A DNA stretch of 64,000 nt, taken from the NCBI RefSeq assembly GCF_900100175.1, contig NZ_FNEM01000016.1, positions 40,442 to 104,441 of the forward strand, given 5' to 3'. The notes beneath the pieces were generated by a model that worked only from the letters and a program-made list of their open reading frames with translations, searched no databases and was not told the origin of the DNA. A program made the translations under genes and the position numbers. Of the stretch, positions 30,701-39,780 are shown piece after piece; positions within the stretch are counted from its first letter, which is position 1; every line of letters starts with the position of its first letter. This DNA comes from Ferrimonas sediminum (lineage in GTDB: Bacteria > Pseudomonadota > Gammaproteobacteria > Enterobacterales > Shewanellaceae).

Positions 30701-30926
30701 GCAGATGATCCAGACCGGTCATCCGCTGCTCGATCACCTGGGTAACCGTGTCTTCCACCGTCTTGGCCGAGGCACCCGGGTAGGTGGCATTGATCTCAAT
30801 GGTCGGTGGCGCAATGCTGGGGTACTGAGACACCGGCAACGTGGTGATAGCCAGCGCACCCGCCAGCATCACGATGATGGCGATCACCCAGGCAAAAATG
30901 GGGCGATCGATGAAAAAACGAGCCAT
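27774..30926 (-). CDS. RND multidrug efflux permease, HAE1 (AcrB/MexB) family
   Basis: Inner-membrane trimeric proton-driven exporter of hydrophobic drugs and other amphiphiles. The 1050 residues equal the AcrB length. The N-terminus [17 protein letters not shown] is typical. The proton-relay aspartates are in [17 protein letters not shown] of TM4. Two large periplasmic domains and twelve membrane segments are expected. It follows its membrane fusion protein with 12 bp between the genes. No TolC-type outer-membrane gene and no local TetR-type repressor adjoin, so an unlinked TolC is probably used. Confidence 0.95.
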   Translation of the reverse strand: MARFFIDRPIFAWVIAIIVMLAGALAITTLPVSQYPSIAPPTIEINATYPGASAKTVEDTVTQVIEQRMTGLDHLRYIASQSDSFGNATITLTFNAEADADIAQVQVQNKLQLAMPLLPQEVQAQGISVNKTSSGFLMVLGFVSQDGSMNKADIADYVAANIQDPMSRVAGVGDITLFGAQYAMRIWLDPLKLNQFSLSTNDVVAAIREQNAQVSAGQLGGTPSVQGQQLNATVSAQSRLQTPQEFRDIVLKSDSSGAKVFLGDVARVEVGAESYSVTSFYNGQPASGLAIQLATGANALDTAERVMNQIEEMKPFFPQGLDVVLPFDTTPFVGKSIEGVVHTLLEAIVLVFLIMYLFLQNFRATLIPMIAVPVVLLGTFGILAATGFSINTLTMFAMVLAIGLLVDDAIVVVENVERVMSEEGCSPLEATRKSMDQITGALVGIGLTLSAVFVPMAFMSGSTGVIYRQFSITIVSAMALSVLVAIILTPALCATMLKPVKKGHAYTDKGFFGWFNRTFDRWTNRYEGTVGGILKRTGRVFFIYLALVVATAWVFMRMPTAFLPDEDQGVMFVQAILPPNSTQESTLHVLEKVEDYLLEQEGDSVESVFTVSGFSFAGMGQNMGLAFVNMKPWDERTAAGTDVQSVAGRAMGAFSQIKEAMVFAFVPPAVLELGTANGFDLYLQDKNGQGHEALMAARNQLLGLAAQNPNLVGVRPNGQEDAPQYQLHIDHGKLRALSLNINDVNASLATAWGSSYVNDFIDRGRVKKVFVQGEPEYRMQPDDLNAWYVRNSQGEMVPFSAFATGSWEYGSPRLERFGGLPALNIQGATAPGFSTGAAMDIMEDLAKQLPPGFGIEWNGLSYEERLSGNQAPALYALSILVVFLVLAALYESWSVPFAVILVVPLGVIGALLATYGRGLSNDVFFQVGLLTTVGLATKNAILIVEFAKEYYEKGAGLIEATLHAVRVRLRPILMTSLAFGLGVVPLAISTGVGSGAQNAIGTGVLGGMMSSTFLGIFFIPLFFVIVERLFSKRERQAKHAIGEAKTESEV

Positions 30927-30938
30927 GTATCGTTCCCG

Positions 30939-32084
30939 TTAGTTAGCTGCGTGAGCAGTGATTTCCTGAATCGTCACCGAGGCACCGGGACGAACACGTT
31001 GCAACCCTTCGGTGATCACCTTGTCGCCGGCCTGCAGGCCAGCGAGGATGCGCCATTGATGATCGATCGCCTGGGCGGTGACCACATTGCGGGCTTCGAC
31101 CTTGTTGTCGGCGGTGACCACCATGGCCCGCCCTTCACCCCTTGGGGTACGGCTGACGGCCTTCTGCGGAACCAGGATGGCGTTGGGATCGGTTCCTACG
31201 GTCATGCGGGTTCGGACAAACATGCCGGGCAGCAGGATGCCGTCCGGATTGGGGAATTCTGCCCGCATGGTCACCGAACCGGTGCCCTCGTCGACGGTGA
31301 CTTCGGCAAACTTCAGGCTGCCTGGATGCTGGTATTCGCTGCCGTCCTCGAGAATCAGGGTCACCAGGGTGGTCTCGGATTGCTGCAGGGCACCGGACGC
31401 CAACTGGGACTTCAATTTCAACATCTCGGTGCTGGATTGAACGATGTCGATGTTGATCGGATCCAGCTGGGAGATCTGGGCCAGCGCCTGGGATTGGTTG
31501 GCGGTGACCAGCGCCCCCGGAGTGACATCGGAACGGCTGATATGGCCAGAGATCGGTGCTTCTACCTTGGTGTAGGCCAGGTTGATTTCAGCTTGGTTGA
31601 TGGCGGCTTTGGCCATCTCGACGCTGGCCTTGGCTTCCAGGTGGGCGGCTTCAGCCAGGTCGAAGTCCTGCTTGCTGATGGAGTTGGAGCCGATCAGCTC
31701 GCGATAGCGCTCGGCGGTGGCCCGGGTGGAGATTTCGTTGGCCTTGGCTCGCTCCAGATCCGCCTTGGCGCTGATCAGTGCCGCTTGATAAGGGGCTGCG
31801 TCGATCTGATACAGAGACTGACCGGCCGTGACATTGCCGCCTTCGGTAAAGCTGCGGGCTTCAATGACGCCACTGACCTGGGGACGAACCTCTGCTTTCA
31901 TAAATGCGCGCGTACGTCCAGGCAGTTCAACGGTGATCTCCTGGGACTGCGGCTCGACGGTAAAGACATTAACTTCGGTGGTGCGCGGGCCAGCTGGGCC
32001 TTGAGGGCCGTTGCCCTCTGAGTTACAAGCCGTTACCCATAATGCTGCAGAGATAACTGCAGCCATTTTCAGCGTTTGCCGCAT
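30939..32084 (-). CDS. RND efflux periplasmic adaptor lipoprotein (MFP)
   Basis: Periplasmic adaptor that joins the RND pump to an outer-membrane channel. It has 381 residues from MRQTLKMAAVISAAL. The signal peptide ends in a lipobox WVTAC (Cys20), so it is lipid-anchored like AcrA. The lipoyl/barrel-sandwich halves flank a coiled-coil hairpin rich in Ala/Glu. An unusual GPQGPAGP stretch follows the lipidated Cys. TTTAGGAGTCCTG ahead of the ATG gives a strong ribosome site; an upstream in-frame start at 32138 lacks one. Confidence 0.93.
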   Translation of the reverse strand: MRQTLKMAAVISAALWVTACNSEGNGPQGPAGPRTTEVNVFTVEPQSQEITVELPGRTRAFMKAEVRPQVSGVIEARSFTEGGNVTAGQSLYQIDAAPYQAALISAKADLERAKANEISTRATAERYRELIGSNSISKQDFDLAEAAHLEAKASVEMAKAAINQAEINLAYTKVEAPISGHISRSDVTPGALVTANQSQALAQISQLDPINIDIVQSSTEMLKLKSQLASGALQQSETTLVTLILEDGSEYQHPGSLKFAEVTVDEGTGSVTMRAEFPNPDGILLPGMFVRTRMTVGTDPNAILVPQKAVSRTPRGEGRAMVVTADNKVEARNVVTAQAIDHQWRILAGLQAGDKVITEGLQRVRPGASVTIQEITAHAAN

Positions 32085-32977
32085 CAGGACTCCTAAACAG
32101 AACGGTGTACTCTGCGCCCAAAGCACAGCAATGGGCACAAAAATTGGAAAGATTTTGATAATAGTGCATTTATCTCATATTCAATGGGGCTGAAACAAGG
32201 TGCGAAGAACAGGAAAAGTGTAAACGAATAAAATAGCCATCCTTGATAAATTCATCACTGTTGCGGTTTTGTTGAATAGTTAAAAGATTCAGACTTGATT
32301 ATCACTGAAAATCTCAGCCAGATTCCGCAACTTGATATTTGATTGATTAAATACTCTTAATTATCATCATCTTATGTTTCCCCCCAAGGAATCGGCAAAC
32401 TGATTTGATTGCTCACGGAAGCTTTTTTTTGTCAATGAAAAGTTTGGCTAAATCGAGATTTTAGTTGGGGTAATATTGCTCGCGAATTGCCATTGTATTC
32501 AGGCTTCATTCAGTATTATTTAGGCTCGAAATATTTGGCATTAGTTTTATCCCTCGATCTGTCTATAGGGATTCCATCACTCTTTTAGCCATATTCAACT
32601 TATTGTTGCCCTGTCATCAATGCCCAGGCTTAGCCTAATGACTCCGAATAGTCGGAGTGATCGTGGCCCTGTCTTCACCATCATTCGGACTGGGGTGGAT
32701 TCAACAGGCTTAGTGTCCCCTCCTGACTGGTGTTAATAAAAGGTAATGGCGCAATGGGATCCTGGCCGCAGAAATGGCCAGAATTGGCGCCGGCTGACAC
32801 TCTTTACTGCGACTTTGTGAAACTTTTTGTGTCCGGGGGAGATCTTCTCTATATTGCGCGGGTTTTACTGCCGTCCTGATGCGCCCTCCGAGCCATCGGC
32901 GGCGGCTCTGTACAGCCAACAATAATGAGACCGCGGTGCCCATGATGGCCGGCGGCAATAACAAGGTAGACCCTACA
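32085..32977. other. 893-bp AT-rich intergenic region
   Basis: Divergent promoter region between the efflux operon and the porin gene. It contains a perfect ACTCCGA-ATAG-TCGGAGT inverted repeat at 32641-32658 and a sigma-70 promoter at 32827-32855. No reading frame in the AT-rich part has a ribosome site or a recognisable product. Its length is notable, and it could hide a small RNA. Confidence 0.5.
32827..32855 (+). promoter_or_regulatory. Sigma-70 promoter for the OmpK-like porin gene
   Basis: TTGTGT, a 17-base spacer and TATATT. The predicted start of transcription is near 32862, about 115 bp before the gene. Confidence 0.55.
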
Positions 32978-33721
32978 ATGAAGAAAACCACCCTGGCGCT
33001 GGCTTTGCTGGCGTCCATGTCTGCGTACGCCGAAAGCCCCATTCAATGGTGGGACGCCAGTGCCACCCTGCTGCACGGCGAAGACTATGATCTGGCCCCT
33101 TCCCATCGCCAGACTACCCTGACCCTGGAAACTGCCGGTGGTTGGAGTTACGGTGACTGGTTCGCGTTTTACGATTTCATCGAGTTCAATGGCACCAGTG
33201 AGTCGGCCTCATACGGCGAGATCTCGCCCCGCTTCAGCTTTGGCAAGATGCTGGGGACGGATCTGGGCATGGGACCGGTGACCGATCTGTCTCTGGCACT
33301 GACCTACGAAACCGGCAAAGGCCCGGTTGAGAGTTTCCTGTATGGTGTCGGTGCCGACCTGGCCCTGCCTGGGTTCACCTATTTCCAGCTGAATGCCTAT
33401 AAGCGTGATGCCATCAGCGATGGCAATATCAGCGACGGCTGGCAGTTGACGCCGGTGTTCCGGGTCGACATTCCTGTTGGTGACGCGAACCTGGTCGTCG
33501 ACGGTTTCATCGATTGGGTGGTGGCCGCCGACAATGATGGTTACGAAGAGAATCTGCATTTCAACCCACAGATCAAGTACGACCTGGGCCGGTCCCTGTT
33601 TGGTGAAGCCAAATCCAACACCCTGCTGGTGGGCATCGAGTACGATTACTGGCAGAACAAATACGGTGTCGATGGCATCGATCAAAACACCTACTCGTTC
33701 ATCGTGAAGTACCACCTGTAA
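32978..33721 (+). CDS. OmpK/Tsx-type outer-membrane channel protein
   Basis: 247-residue outer-membrane barrel of the nucleoside-channel (Tsx/OmpK) superfamily. The signal peptide MKKTTLALALLASMSAYA is cleaved before ESPIQWWD. WWDASATLLHGEDYDL and the alternating strands resemble OmpK-type proteins. The last residues YSFIVKYHL form a final barrel strand. Tsx proteins pass nucleosides; substrate here is inferred only from the superfamily. A longer frame from 32879 would add 33 residues that spoil the signal peptide. Confidence 0.85.
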   Translation: MKKTTLALALLASMSAYAESPIQWWDASATLLHGEDYDLAPSHRQTTLTLETAGGWSYGDWFAFYDFIEFNGTSESASYGEISPRFSFGKMLGTDLGMGPVTDLSLALTYETGKGPVESFLYGVGADLALPGFTYFQLNAYKRDAISDGNISDGWQLTPVFRVDIPVGDANLVVDGFIDWVVAADNDGYEENLHFNPQIKYDLGRSLFGEAKSNTLLVGIEYDYWQNKYGVDGIDQNTYSFIVKYHL

Positions 33722-33734
33722 CGGGGGAACGATG

Positions 33735-33762
33735 ATAAGGGGCCGAATGGCCCCTTTTTATT
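33735..33762 (+). terminator. Terminator after the OmpK-like gene
   Basis: AAGGGGCC, loop GAAT, GGCCCCTT and TTTA. Confidence 0.85.
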
Positions 33763-33818
33763 GTCTGTCGTACCGTCACTGTCCGATACTGATGTTGTAT
33801 CCACAGTGGGAGAATGCC

Positions 33819-34031
33819 GTGCTCAGATTTGATGTGTTTGGAATTCGAATGTCGGTGCTCAGGCAGGACGATGAGTGGCTACTGTTTCGCGACGCCGACT
33901 GTGGCGTCCGGGCACGGGTGTACGAGGTGGTGATTCCGCCGCAGTTGACCGAAGCGGAACTGCGGCGCTATCTGGATGACGTGTTTCATGAACGAGCCAG
34001 TCTCCGCCATCCGTCGGTACGCCGGCTCTAG
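33819..34031 (+). CDS. Small conserved protein (70 residues, DUF7661-like)
   Basis: A 70-residue cytoplasmic protein starting at GTG with GGGAG six bases upstream. ATG starts further upstream are possible but lack a ribosome site and run into the previous terminator. It reads LRFDVFGIRMSVLRQDDEWL, then LFRDADCGVRARVYEVVIPP, and ends in a helix with HPSVRRL. It resembles small gammaproteobacterial proteins that I recall as DUF7661, but I cannot verify this. Function unknown. Confidence 0.7.
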   Translation: MLRFDVFGIRMSVLRQDDEWLLFRDADCGVRARVYEVVIPPQLTEAELRRYLDDVFHERASLRHPSVRRL

Positions 34032-34055
34032 CCCGCTCCGTTGAAGGAGCGGGCT
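34030..34055. terminator. GC-rich hairpin between convergent genes
   Basis: AGCCCGCTCC, loop GTTGAA, GGAGCGGGCT: a 10-bp perfect stem without a T run on either strand. A transcript-end hairpin is likely, intrinsic termination uncertain. Confidence 0.5.
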
Positions 34056-34063
34056 GGGGCGGG

Positions 34064-35341
34064 TTATGACTCCACCGCATCCAGTGCCTGGCTGACGTCG
34101 GCGATGATGTCGTCGATGTTCTCGATGCCCACGGAGATGCGTATCAGATCCTCGCTGACGCCGGCGGCCGCCAGCTCCTGCGGGTTCAGTTGCCGGTGAG
34201 TGGTGGTGGCCGGGTGGCAGGCCAGGGATTTGGCGTCGCCGATGTTCACCAGCCTCAGGATCATCTTCAGGGCATCGATAAACTGGGCGCCCGCCTGGCG
34301 TCCGCCTTTAATACCAAAGCTCAAAATGCCCGAGGCCTTGCCGCCACAGATGCTCTTGCAGGTTTCGAAATAGGGGCTGTTGGGCAGGGCGGCGTAGTTG
34401 ACCCAGTTTACCTTGAAGTGATCGGTCAGATAGGCCGCCAGCTTTTCGGCATTCTTGCAGTGGCGTTCCATTCTCAGCCCCAGGGTTTCCAGTCCCTGCA
34501 GAATCAGAAAGGCGTTATGGGGGGAGAGGGCGGCGCCGGTATTGCGCAGCGGTACCACCCGGCAACGGCCGATAAAGGCCGCGTCACCCAGGGCCTCGGT
34601 GTACACCACGCCGTGGTAGGAGGGATCCGGTTCATTAAGAATCGGGAAACGGGCTTTGTTGGCCACCCAGTCAAACTTGCCTGAGTCGACAATGATGCCC
34701 CCCACCGCAGTGCCGTGGCCGCCGATGTATTTGGTCAGTGAGTGGATCACAATGTGGGCACCCAGTTCAAAGGGGCGGCACAGGAACGGGGTGGCGACGG
34801 TGTTGTCGACAATCAGCGGGACACCGTGGCGGTTGGCAATCTCTGCCAGCTTTTTCAGGTCAACCACATTCCCGGCGGGGTTGCCGATGGACTCGCAAAA
34901 AATCGCTTTGGTGTTGGCATCGATGGCGGCCTCAAAGCCGTCGAAGTCGTCCGCCGATACCATCCGCGTTTCAATCCCCTGTTTAGGCAAGGTGTGGGCA
35001 AACAGGTTGTAGGTACCACCGTACAGCTGGCTGGTGCTGACGATGTTGGACCCCACTTCGCACAGGCATTGAATGGCGTAAGTGATGGCCGCCATGCCCG
35101 ACGCCAGCGCCAGGGCGCCAATGCCTCCCTCCATGGCCGCCACACGCTGCTCCAGCACTGCGGTGGTCGGGTTCATGATGCGGGTGTAGATGTTGCCGGC
35201 GACCTTAAGGTCAAACAGGTCGGCCCCGTGCTGAGTGTCGTCAAAGGTGTAGGAGGTGGTCTGATAGATCGGCACCGCCGCCGCCTTGGTGGTGGCTTCA
35301 GATTCATAGCCGTGGTGCAGGGCAAGGGACTCCAGCTTCAT
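34064..35341 (-). CDS. metY: O-acetylhomoserine sulfhydrylase (MetY-type)
   Basis: PLP-dependent Cys/Met metabolism enzyme that makes homocysteine from O-acetylhomoserine and sulfide. It has 425 residues, longer than MetB/MetC and typical for MetY. The PLP lysine is in HSLTKYIGGHG, and the NIYTRIMNPTTAVLEQR and LYGGTYNLF segments are diagnostic. AGGAAG lies seven bases before the ATG at 35341. A cysteine-synthase side activity is common in the family. Confidence 0.93.
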   Translation of the reverse strand: MKLESLALHHGYESEATTKAAAVPIYQTTSYTFDDTQHGADLFDLKVAGNIYTRIMNPTTAVLEQRVAAMEGGIGALALASGMAAITYAIQCLCEVGSNIVSTSQLYGGTYNLFAHTLPKQGIETRMVSADDFDGFEAAIDANTKAIFCESIGNPAGNVVDLKKLAEIANRHGVPLIVDNTVATPFLCRPFELGAHIVIHSLTKYIGGHGTAVGGIIVDSGKFDWVANKARFPILNEPDPSYHGVVYTEALGDAAFIGRCRVVPLRNTGAALSPHNAFLILQGLETLGLRMERHCKNAEKLAAYLTDHFKVNWVNYAALPNSPYFETCKSICGGKASGILSFGIKGGRQAGAQFIDALKMILRLVNIGDAKSLACHPATTTHRQLNPQELAAAGVSEDLIRISVGIENIDDIIADVSQALDAVES

Positions 35342-35509
35342 GCTATTACTTCCTGTTTCTACTAGTGGAACCTTTAAACATACCACCCAATGAAGAATAA
35401 TAAATAGTCAAAAATGGCAAATAACTATCCGAAACTGGTTATGACATCATCGCTCCGCCGCGGTGGCAGACTGGTGTCGGTTTTGCTGGGTCACCGCGGT
35501 TTTGTGGCA

Positions 35510-35905
35510 TCAGAGTTTGTGGAACGCCTTGAGGAAGGCGTTCTTACCTTGCTCAAATTTTTGGTGTTGAGGGTGATTCATCGGTCGTCTGGGTTCGTCG
35601 AAAGCCGGCATCACATAGCCCCAGTTGGAGTTGCGGGCAAAATACACCACCACATTGACGTGACTCTCCTTCCAGCGATTTTCAACCATATGATCATCGC
35701 CCTTGGCTTCGGCGGTTTTCACCTGAATTCGGTGAAAGTGTGGCCCGTCCGAGATCAGGATGTCGGTGGCGTGGCCATTGTCCAGTACCGGAGTAAATAC
35801 CTGCCAGCCATCCTGCATTAGCCAGGAGATCACCCGGCTTTCAAACGAGGTGTTGATCAGTGCCTGGTGAGTGCCAGCTTTGGTCGAGGTGGTTCGAATG
35901 GGCAT
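35510..35905 (-). CDS. PD-(D/E)XK nuclease-like protein (PDDEXK_5-like)
   Basis: 131-residue protein. The order FESRVISWLMQDGWQVFTP, D-NGHATDILISDG and HRIQVKTAEAK matches the restriction-endonuclease-like core, with a likely metal-binding Asp in HATDILI and the Q-V-K of IQVKTA. It resembles the group I intron-associated PD-(D/E)XK family, yet no intron, methylase or other nuclease partner is nearby. AGGAG five bases before ATG 35905 sets the start; a longer frame from 35950 lacks this. Nuclease activity is inferred. Confidence 0.7.
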   Translation of the reverse strand: MPIRTTSTKAGTHQALINTSFESRVISWLMQDGWQVFTPVLDNGHATDILISDGPHFHRIQVKTAEAKGDDHMVENRWKESHVNVVVYFARNSNWGYVMPAFDEPRRPMNHPQHQKFEQGKNAFLKAFHKL

Positions 35906-36082
35906 GAAGGCTCCTGTGGCGGCGACAAGGGGTGCTGTTAGCATAGCCAATGGTTGGCCGCGTCGTGGTAGGGCGACTTACAATGGCTTACGTTCGCTTG
36001 CCGGGCCTTACCCCTATGAAATCCGGGGGCTGGGATACTGTCGATAACACTTCGTTTATTTACAGGCACAACAGGAGGCGCC

Positions 36083-36940
36083 ATGAGCGCACAACCTTGG
36101 GCAGTGTTGACCGCCCTGGCACTACTGGCACTGAGTGGATGCAATGGCAGCAGCGGTGGCTCAACCACCACCACACCGGCTCCGGATAACGGCAACCGCG
36201 CCCTGGAGAAGGCGTTCCCCCTGCACACCAGTGTGTTTGGGGTCAGTATTCGGGCCACCAGCAACACCGACAAGGCCAAGGTGCTGCATGCGGCCAATGT
36301 GATGGCGCAGTACCTGGACAATGATGAAAACGGTCTGGCGGACAACCAGGCGGTGGTGGACGAGTTGGTGAAAAAACAGGCCACCCTGATCATGGTACCG
36401 ACGGAAGCCGATCTCGAGACGGTCGGCGCCGGACTGGGTCATCGGGGCGCGCTGCAGGATCTGTACGGCTCTGAGGTGCACCCTCAGGGATCGACACCGG
36501 GGCAGTTTGACGCCACCCTGGAGGAGGTGTTGCACCTCATCACCCACGAAGGCTATGCCTCGGTGTACCCGCAGATCTTCGGTGAGATGGCGGAATCGCA
36601 GATTGCCGATGCCATGGATCAGGCCCGAGGCGGTCGCTTTGAGTCGATTCCGGCCAGTTACCCGGTCGGTGCCTGGTATACCTACGACGATGACAGCTGC
36701 GACTACAGCTGCATGGTGACCGAGTACACCTATTGGGCACTGACCTCGTTGCTGGGAGGCCAGAGCCATTCGGGGCGGCTCGAGGAGATTCAGCACGAGT
36801 GGAGCCTCAATACCCCGCAGAAGGTGAAGTTGGGCGACCCGGCTGTCTATACCCTGCTGACCAACGGTGAATACGGGCTGGCAACGGTGTTGCCGGACGG
36901 GCACTACGATTACCAGACCTTCACCCTCAGCGGTGACTGA
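36083..36940 (+). CDS. Hypothetical lipoprotein with LITHEGY motif
   Basis: 285-residue exported lipoprotein. The signal peptide ends in the lipobox LSGC (Cys20), followed by a Ser/Gly/Thr linker. I do not recognise the family. The segment LEEVLHLITHEGYASVYPQ has closely spaced His and Glu that could bind metal, and YTYDDDSCDYSCMVTEYTYW contains two Cys that may form a disulfide. An AGGAG precedes the ATG at 36083. It is a single gene closed by a terminator. Confidence 0.78.
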   Translation: MSAQPWAVLTALALLALSGCNGSSGGSTTTTPAPDNGNRALEKAFPLHTSVFGVSIRATSNTDKAKVLHAANVMAQYLDNDENGLADNQAVVDELVKKQATLIMVPTEADLETVGAGLGHRGALQDLYGSEVHPQGSTPGQFDATLEEVLHLITHEGYASVYPQIFGEMAESQIADAMDQARGGRFESIPASYPVGAWYTYDDDSCDYSCMVTEYTYWALTSLLGGQSHSGRLEEIQHEWSLNTPQKVKLGDPAVYTLLTNGEYGLATVLPDGHYDYQTFTLSGD

Positions 36941-36947
36941 CAGAGAC

Positions 36948-36980
36948 GCAAAAAAAACCGGCCATGGGCCGGTTTTTTTC
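36948..36980. terminator. Bidirectional terminator between lipoprotein gene and ppaC
   Basis: An A run, ACCGGCC, loop ATG, GGCCGGT and a T run; symmetrical for both convergent genes. Confidence 0.9.
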
Positions 36981-36998
36981 TGGTGACACCCGGGCGGC

Positions 36999-37904
36999 TT
37001 AGCCCGCCAGAACCTGAGTGACCCAGGGCAGCATCTGCTTCTTGCGGCTCAGGAAGCCTTCGAATACCAGACTGCCGTTGTTGGCAGCTGTAATGGTGTC
37101 GGCCAGTGGGCCGGCAACCATCAGAGTGGTTTCTTCGGTGCGGATATTGGTCAGCATCAGGGCAATCAGATCCAGGCCTTTTTCGGCCACACGCTGATCC
37201 ATCAATGCCTGCAGGTTGGCCAGCTCGTGCTCAACCTGGCCGTAATCTGCCAGTTCCAGCTGGCCCAGGTTGGTGGACTTGCCGGCAATCTCGTAGCCTT
37301 TAACGTCTTTGTCCAGCAGGGCTTCGGTGCTCAGGCCTTCAACGTTGGTTTTGGCCGCCAGCAGATCCGCCAGGAAGGGCTCGACTTCGATACCGGCCAG
37401 CGGGGCCAGCAGCTCGACGATCTCGGCGTCACGCTCGGTGGTGGTGGGCGACTTCAGGCCGACGGTGTCGGACAGCAGGGCACCAATCATCAGGCGGGCC
37501 ATGGGCTGAGGAATCTCAACCTTGTGAATGCCACACAACTCAAACAGCACCGATGCGGAGGAACCCAGAGGCATCAGCCAGGCCTCCAGCGGTGCGGCGC
37601 TGGTGAGGGTACCCAGACGGTGATGGTCGACAATACCCACCAGGTCGGCGTCATTGATGTCGTCCGGGGCTTGCTCCGCTTCACTGTAGTCGACCAGGTA
37701 CACCTGCTCGCCTTTCAGTGGTTTCTCCAGCAGTGGTGGAACCTCCACGCCGGCGAAATCGAAGATGAACTGGGTTTCACGGCTGATTTCACCCAGGCGG
37801 AAAGGGGTGGCTTGCTTGCCACGGGCGCCCAGCCAGTGGGTGGCGATGACTGCGGAGCATACGCAATCGCTATCAGGGCTCTTGTGGCCAAATACGTTGA
37901 TCAT
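36999..37904 (-). CDS. ppaC: Manganese-dependent inorganic pyrophosphatase (family II)
   Basis: Hydrolyses pyrophosphate to phosphate in the cytoplasm. It has 301 residues, as expected for family II (DHH) enzymes. Motifs are VFGHKSPDSDCV at the N-terminus (metal ligands), VDYSEAEQAP and the DHH signature in VGIVDHHRLG, with a DHHA2-type C-terminal domain that ends RKKQMLPWV. AAGGA precedes the ATG. Confidence 0.95.
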   Translation of the reverse strand: MINVFGHKSPDSDCVCSAVIATHWLGARGKQATPFRLGEISRETQFIFDFAGVEVPPLLEKPLKGEQVYLVDYSEAEQAPDDINDADLVGIVDHHRLGTLTSAAPLEAWLMPLGSSASVLFELCGIHKVEIPQPMARLMIGALLSDTVGLKSPTTTERDAEIVELLAPLAGIEVEPFLADLLAAKTNVEGLSTEALLDKDVKGYEIAGKSTNLGQLELADYGQVEHELANLQALMDQRVAEKGLDLIALMLTNIRTEETTLMVAGPLADTITAANNGSLVFEGFLSRKKQMLPWVTQVLAG

Positions 37905-38176
37905 TGAGGATTCCTTAAAACTACCGCGGGCGCAGCTGTGGCCCAGCTTCGGACAGAAGGCGGCTACTATAAAAACCCCGGCGGGCTGTGTAAAGCCTTG
38001 GTGGTGGATTTCCCCTCAATTCCCTCTGCCCCGGGCCCGTTTGTTATCGCTGATGGTGCTTCAGTGACTGCGGGAGCCTGGCTTCTTAGTCTTATTGAGA
38101 ATGGGTTAGTTGAAAACGCTTTTGATGAAAGTGCTTTTTATTCCGATGATTAGCATTCGATCTAAGAGGAAGTGCG

Positions 38177-38344
38177 ATGATGAGGAATGGATTGCTGTTG
38201 GCTTTGTTGCCACTGATGGTGCTGGTGGCCCTGACCACCGAAGGCGCCGTCAGAGCCACTCTGGAACTGGCCGCTTTTGTGTTGGCGTTGGGGCTGCTGT
38301 TAAGCCGCCCCGCAACGTCAGCGGCTCAACAGGTAGATGAGTGA
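38177..38344 (+). CDS. Small membrane protein, 55 residues
   Basis: A short gene that standard length cut-offs miss. It begins [20 protein letters not shown] and has AGAGGA six bases before the ATG. Two hydrophobic segments (about residues 4-20 and 30-47) suggest a hairpin in the membrane, and the end is hydrophilic ([10 protein letters not shown]). No family is recognised. Its last 27 bp overlap the 3' end of the convergent yeiH gene. Support is the ribosome site and membrane pattern. Confidence 0.55.
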   Translation: MMRNGLLLALLPLMVLVALTTEGAVRATLELAAFVLALGLLLSRPATSAAQQVDE

Positions 38345-39262
38345 CAGCGAGCTGATGGTCAGCCACAGACCGATTCCCAGCAGCAGGGGCTTGGGCCCGG
38401 CTTCTTTCAGACGTTTGGCAGAGATGCCACAGCCGATCAGAAACAGACACAATACCAGCACTCGCTTGCCGGAGTGAAACGTCAACTCATACAGGGGCGC
38501 CCCCTGAGGCAGCAGGTAGGCGATGGCGATGGCCACGCAGTACAGCAGGATGAACCCGGGCACGGCAATGCGCCGTTCGCTGCTGCGAAACAGCAGGGCG
38601 CTGATAAAGGCCACCGGAATGATCCACAGGGCCCGGGCCAGTTTCAGGGTGGTGGCGGTCATCAAAGCCTGATCGCCGTAGGCCTGGGCGGCACCGACCA
38701 CCGACGAGGTGTCGTGAATGGCGATGGCGCTCCATATCCCAAACTGTTCCTGGCTCATGTTCAGCAGGTGACCAATGGCGGGGAACAGGAACAGGGCCAC
38801 CGAGTTCAGTACAAACACCGTGGCCAGGGCGATGGAGGTGTGTTGATCTTTGGCGTTGATGGCCGGGGCGACCGCGGCGATGGCGCTGCCGCCACAGATG
38901 GCGGTGCCGGCGGAGATCAGGTAGCCGGTTTTGTGTTCCAGCTTCAGGGCCCGGGTCAGTAGCCACCCCAGAATCAGGGTACCGAAAATCGAGACCACAA
39001 TGATCCCCAGCCCGGCTTGACTGGCCGCAATGGCCTGCTCCAGGTGGATGCCGAATCCCAGTGCCACAATGGAACCCGCCAGCAGTTTTTTGGCCAGGGG
39101 ACCGGTTTTCAGGCCGTCCGGAATCCACCCCAGACTGGCCATCACCACGCCGAAAATCAGCGCGACTGGCGAGCTGATGATGGGCAGCAGGCACAGGCCC
39201 GCCACCAGCCAGAACAGCCAGTCGGTTGGACGGGAAAACAGCGGAGTAAAGCGGGTTGGCAT
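38318..39262 (-). CDS. yeiH: YeiH-family (UPF0324) putative anion exporter
   Basis: 314-residue inner-membrane protein with about ten membrane segments. Family features include [36 protein letters not shown] and [16 protein letters not shown]. Members are called putative sulfate exporters, but the substrate is not established. The usual YeiE-type LysR regulator is not next to it; a YeiE-like LysR gene sits about 9 kb away at 48456-49361. The start at 39262 has only a weak ribosome site. Confidence 0.88.
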   Translation of the reverse strand: MPTRFTPLFSRPTDWLFWLVAGLCLLPIISSPVALIFGVVMASLGWIPDGLKTGPLAKKLLAGSIVALGFGIHLEQAIAASQAGLGIIVVSIFGTLILGWLLTRALKLEHKTGYLISAGTAICGGSAIAAVAPAINAKDQHTSIALATVFVLNSVALFLFPAIGHLLNMSQEQFGIWSAIAIHDTSSVVGAAQAYGDQALMTATTLKLARALWIIPVAFISALLFRSSERRIAVPGFILLYCVAIAIAYLLPQGAPLYELTFHSGKRVLVLCLFLIGCGISAKRLKEAGPKPLLLGIGLWLTISSLSLIYLLSR

Positions 39263-39533
39263 GGAGCGGCACTCGAGCAATCGTTGAAGGGGGCACAGTA
39301 TAGAGCCGTTGCCAGCGAGAGATAAGAGCGGGATCACAGTTTTTGCAGTTTATGGGCGCATTTTAACCGATGTCGGTAGCGGCGACCTACCCCGGTCAAG
39401 GCAACGATGTCTTTTTGGTCTTTTGGAGAGGGTTTTGAATCCAAGTTGATATTTTTATCACAATTGTCTGGATTCCCGCGGTTGCCTTGGTTACTCTGCA
39501 TGCTTAGATAAACACGTTGTCCACCCGGACAAC

Positions 39534-39722
39534 ACGTAGAGGCGCATCGCCTATCAGTAAACCAGTCGAGGGTGACCCCCGATGACCCTGGTTGAAAGGA
39601 GTCGATGCCGAAGTGAAACGGGCGTCATCCCGCTTTGCTGGGGCCGCATTCAACAGGTGCGGCACTGCCATAGTAAATCCCAAAAGGAGTTTGGGGATTA
39701 AATTTACTGTGGAGCGCTACTG
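39534..39722 (+). ncRNA. Lysine riboswitch (L-box)
   Basis: The region ahead of lysW-lysA contains the conserved L-box core in order: GTAGAGGCGC, AGTAA, the hairpin closed by AACCAG/CTGGTT, TTGAAAGGAGTCGATGCCGAAG in two parts, GCTGGGGCCGCATT, GCCATAGTAAAT and GGAGCGCTACTG. GTAG (39536-39539) and CTAC (39717-39720) close the P1 stem. Lysine-responsive control of lysine genes by this RNA class is established. The expression platform seems to lie downstream at 39754-39811. Confidence 0.92.
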
Positions 39723-39780
39723 AAGGAAGACGAGTCATGTCCTGTGGCCCGTCCGCGACCTGTCGTCGCGTCAGCAGCCT

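Noticed and set aside
27810..32021. A 1403-codon open frame antisense to the RND pump and its adaptor
   Set aside because: Its translation is low-complexity, rich in Gly, His and Gln, as expected for the mirror of a GC-rich gene. The pump and adaptor on the other strand are unmistakable families.
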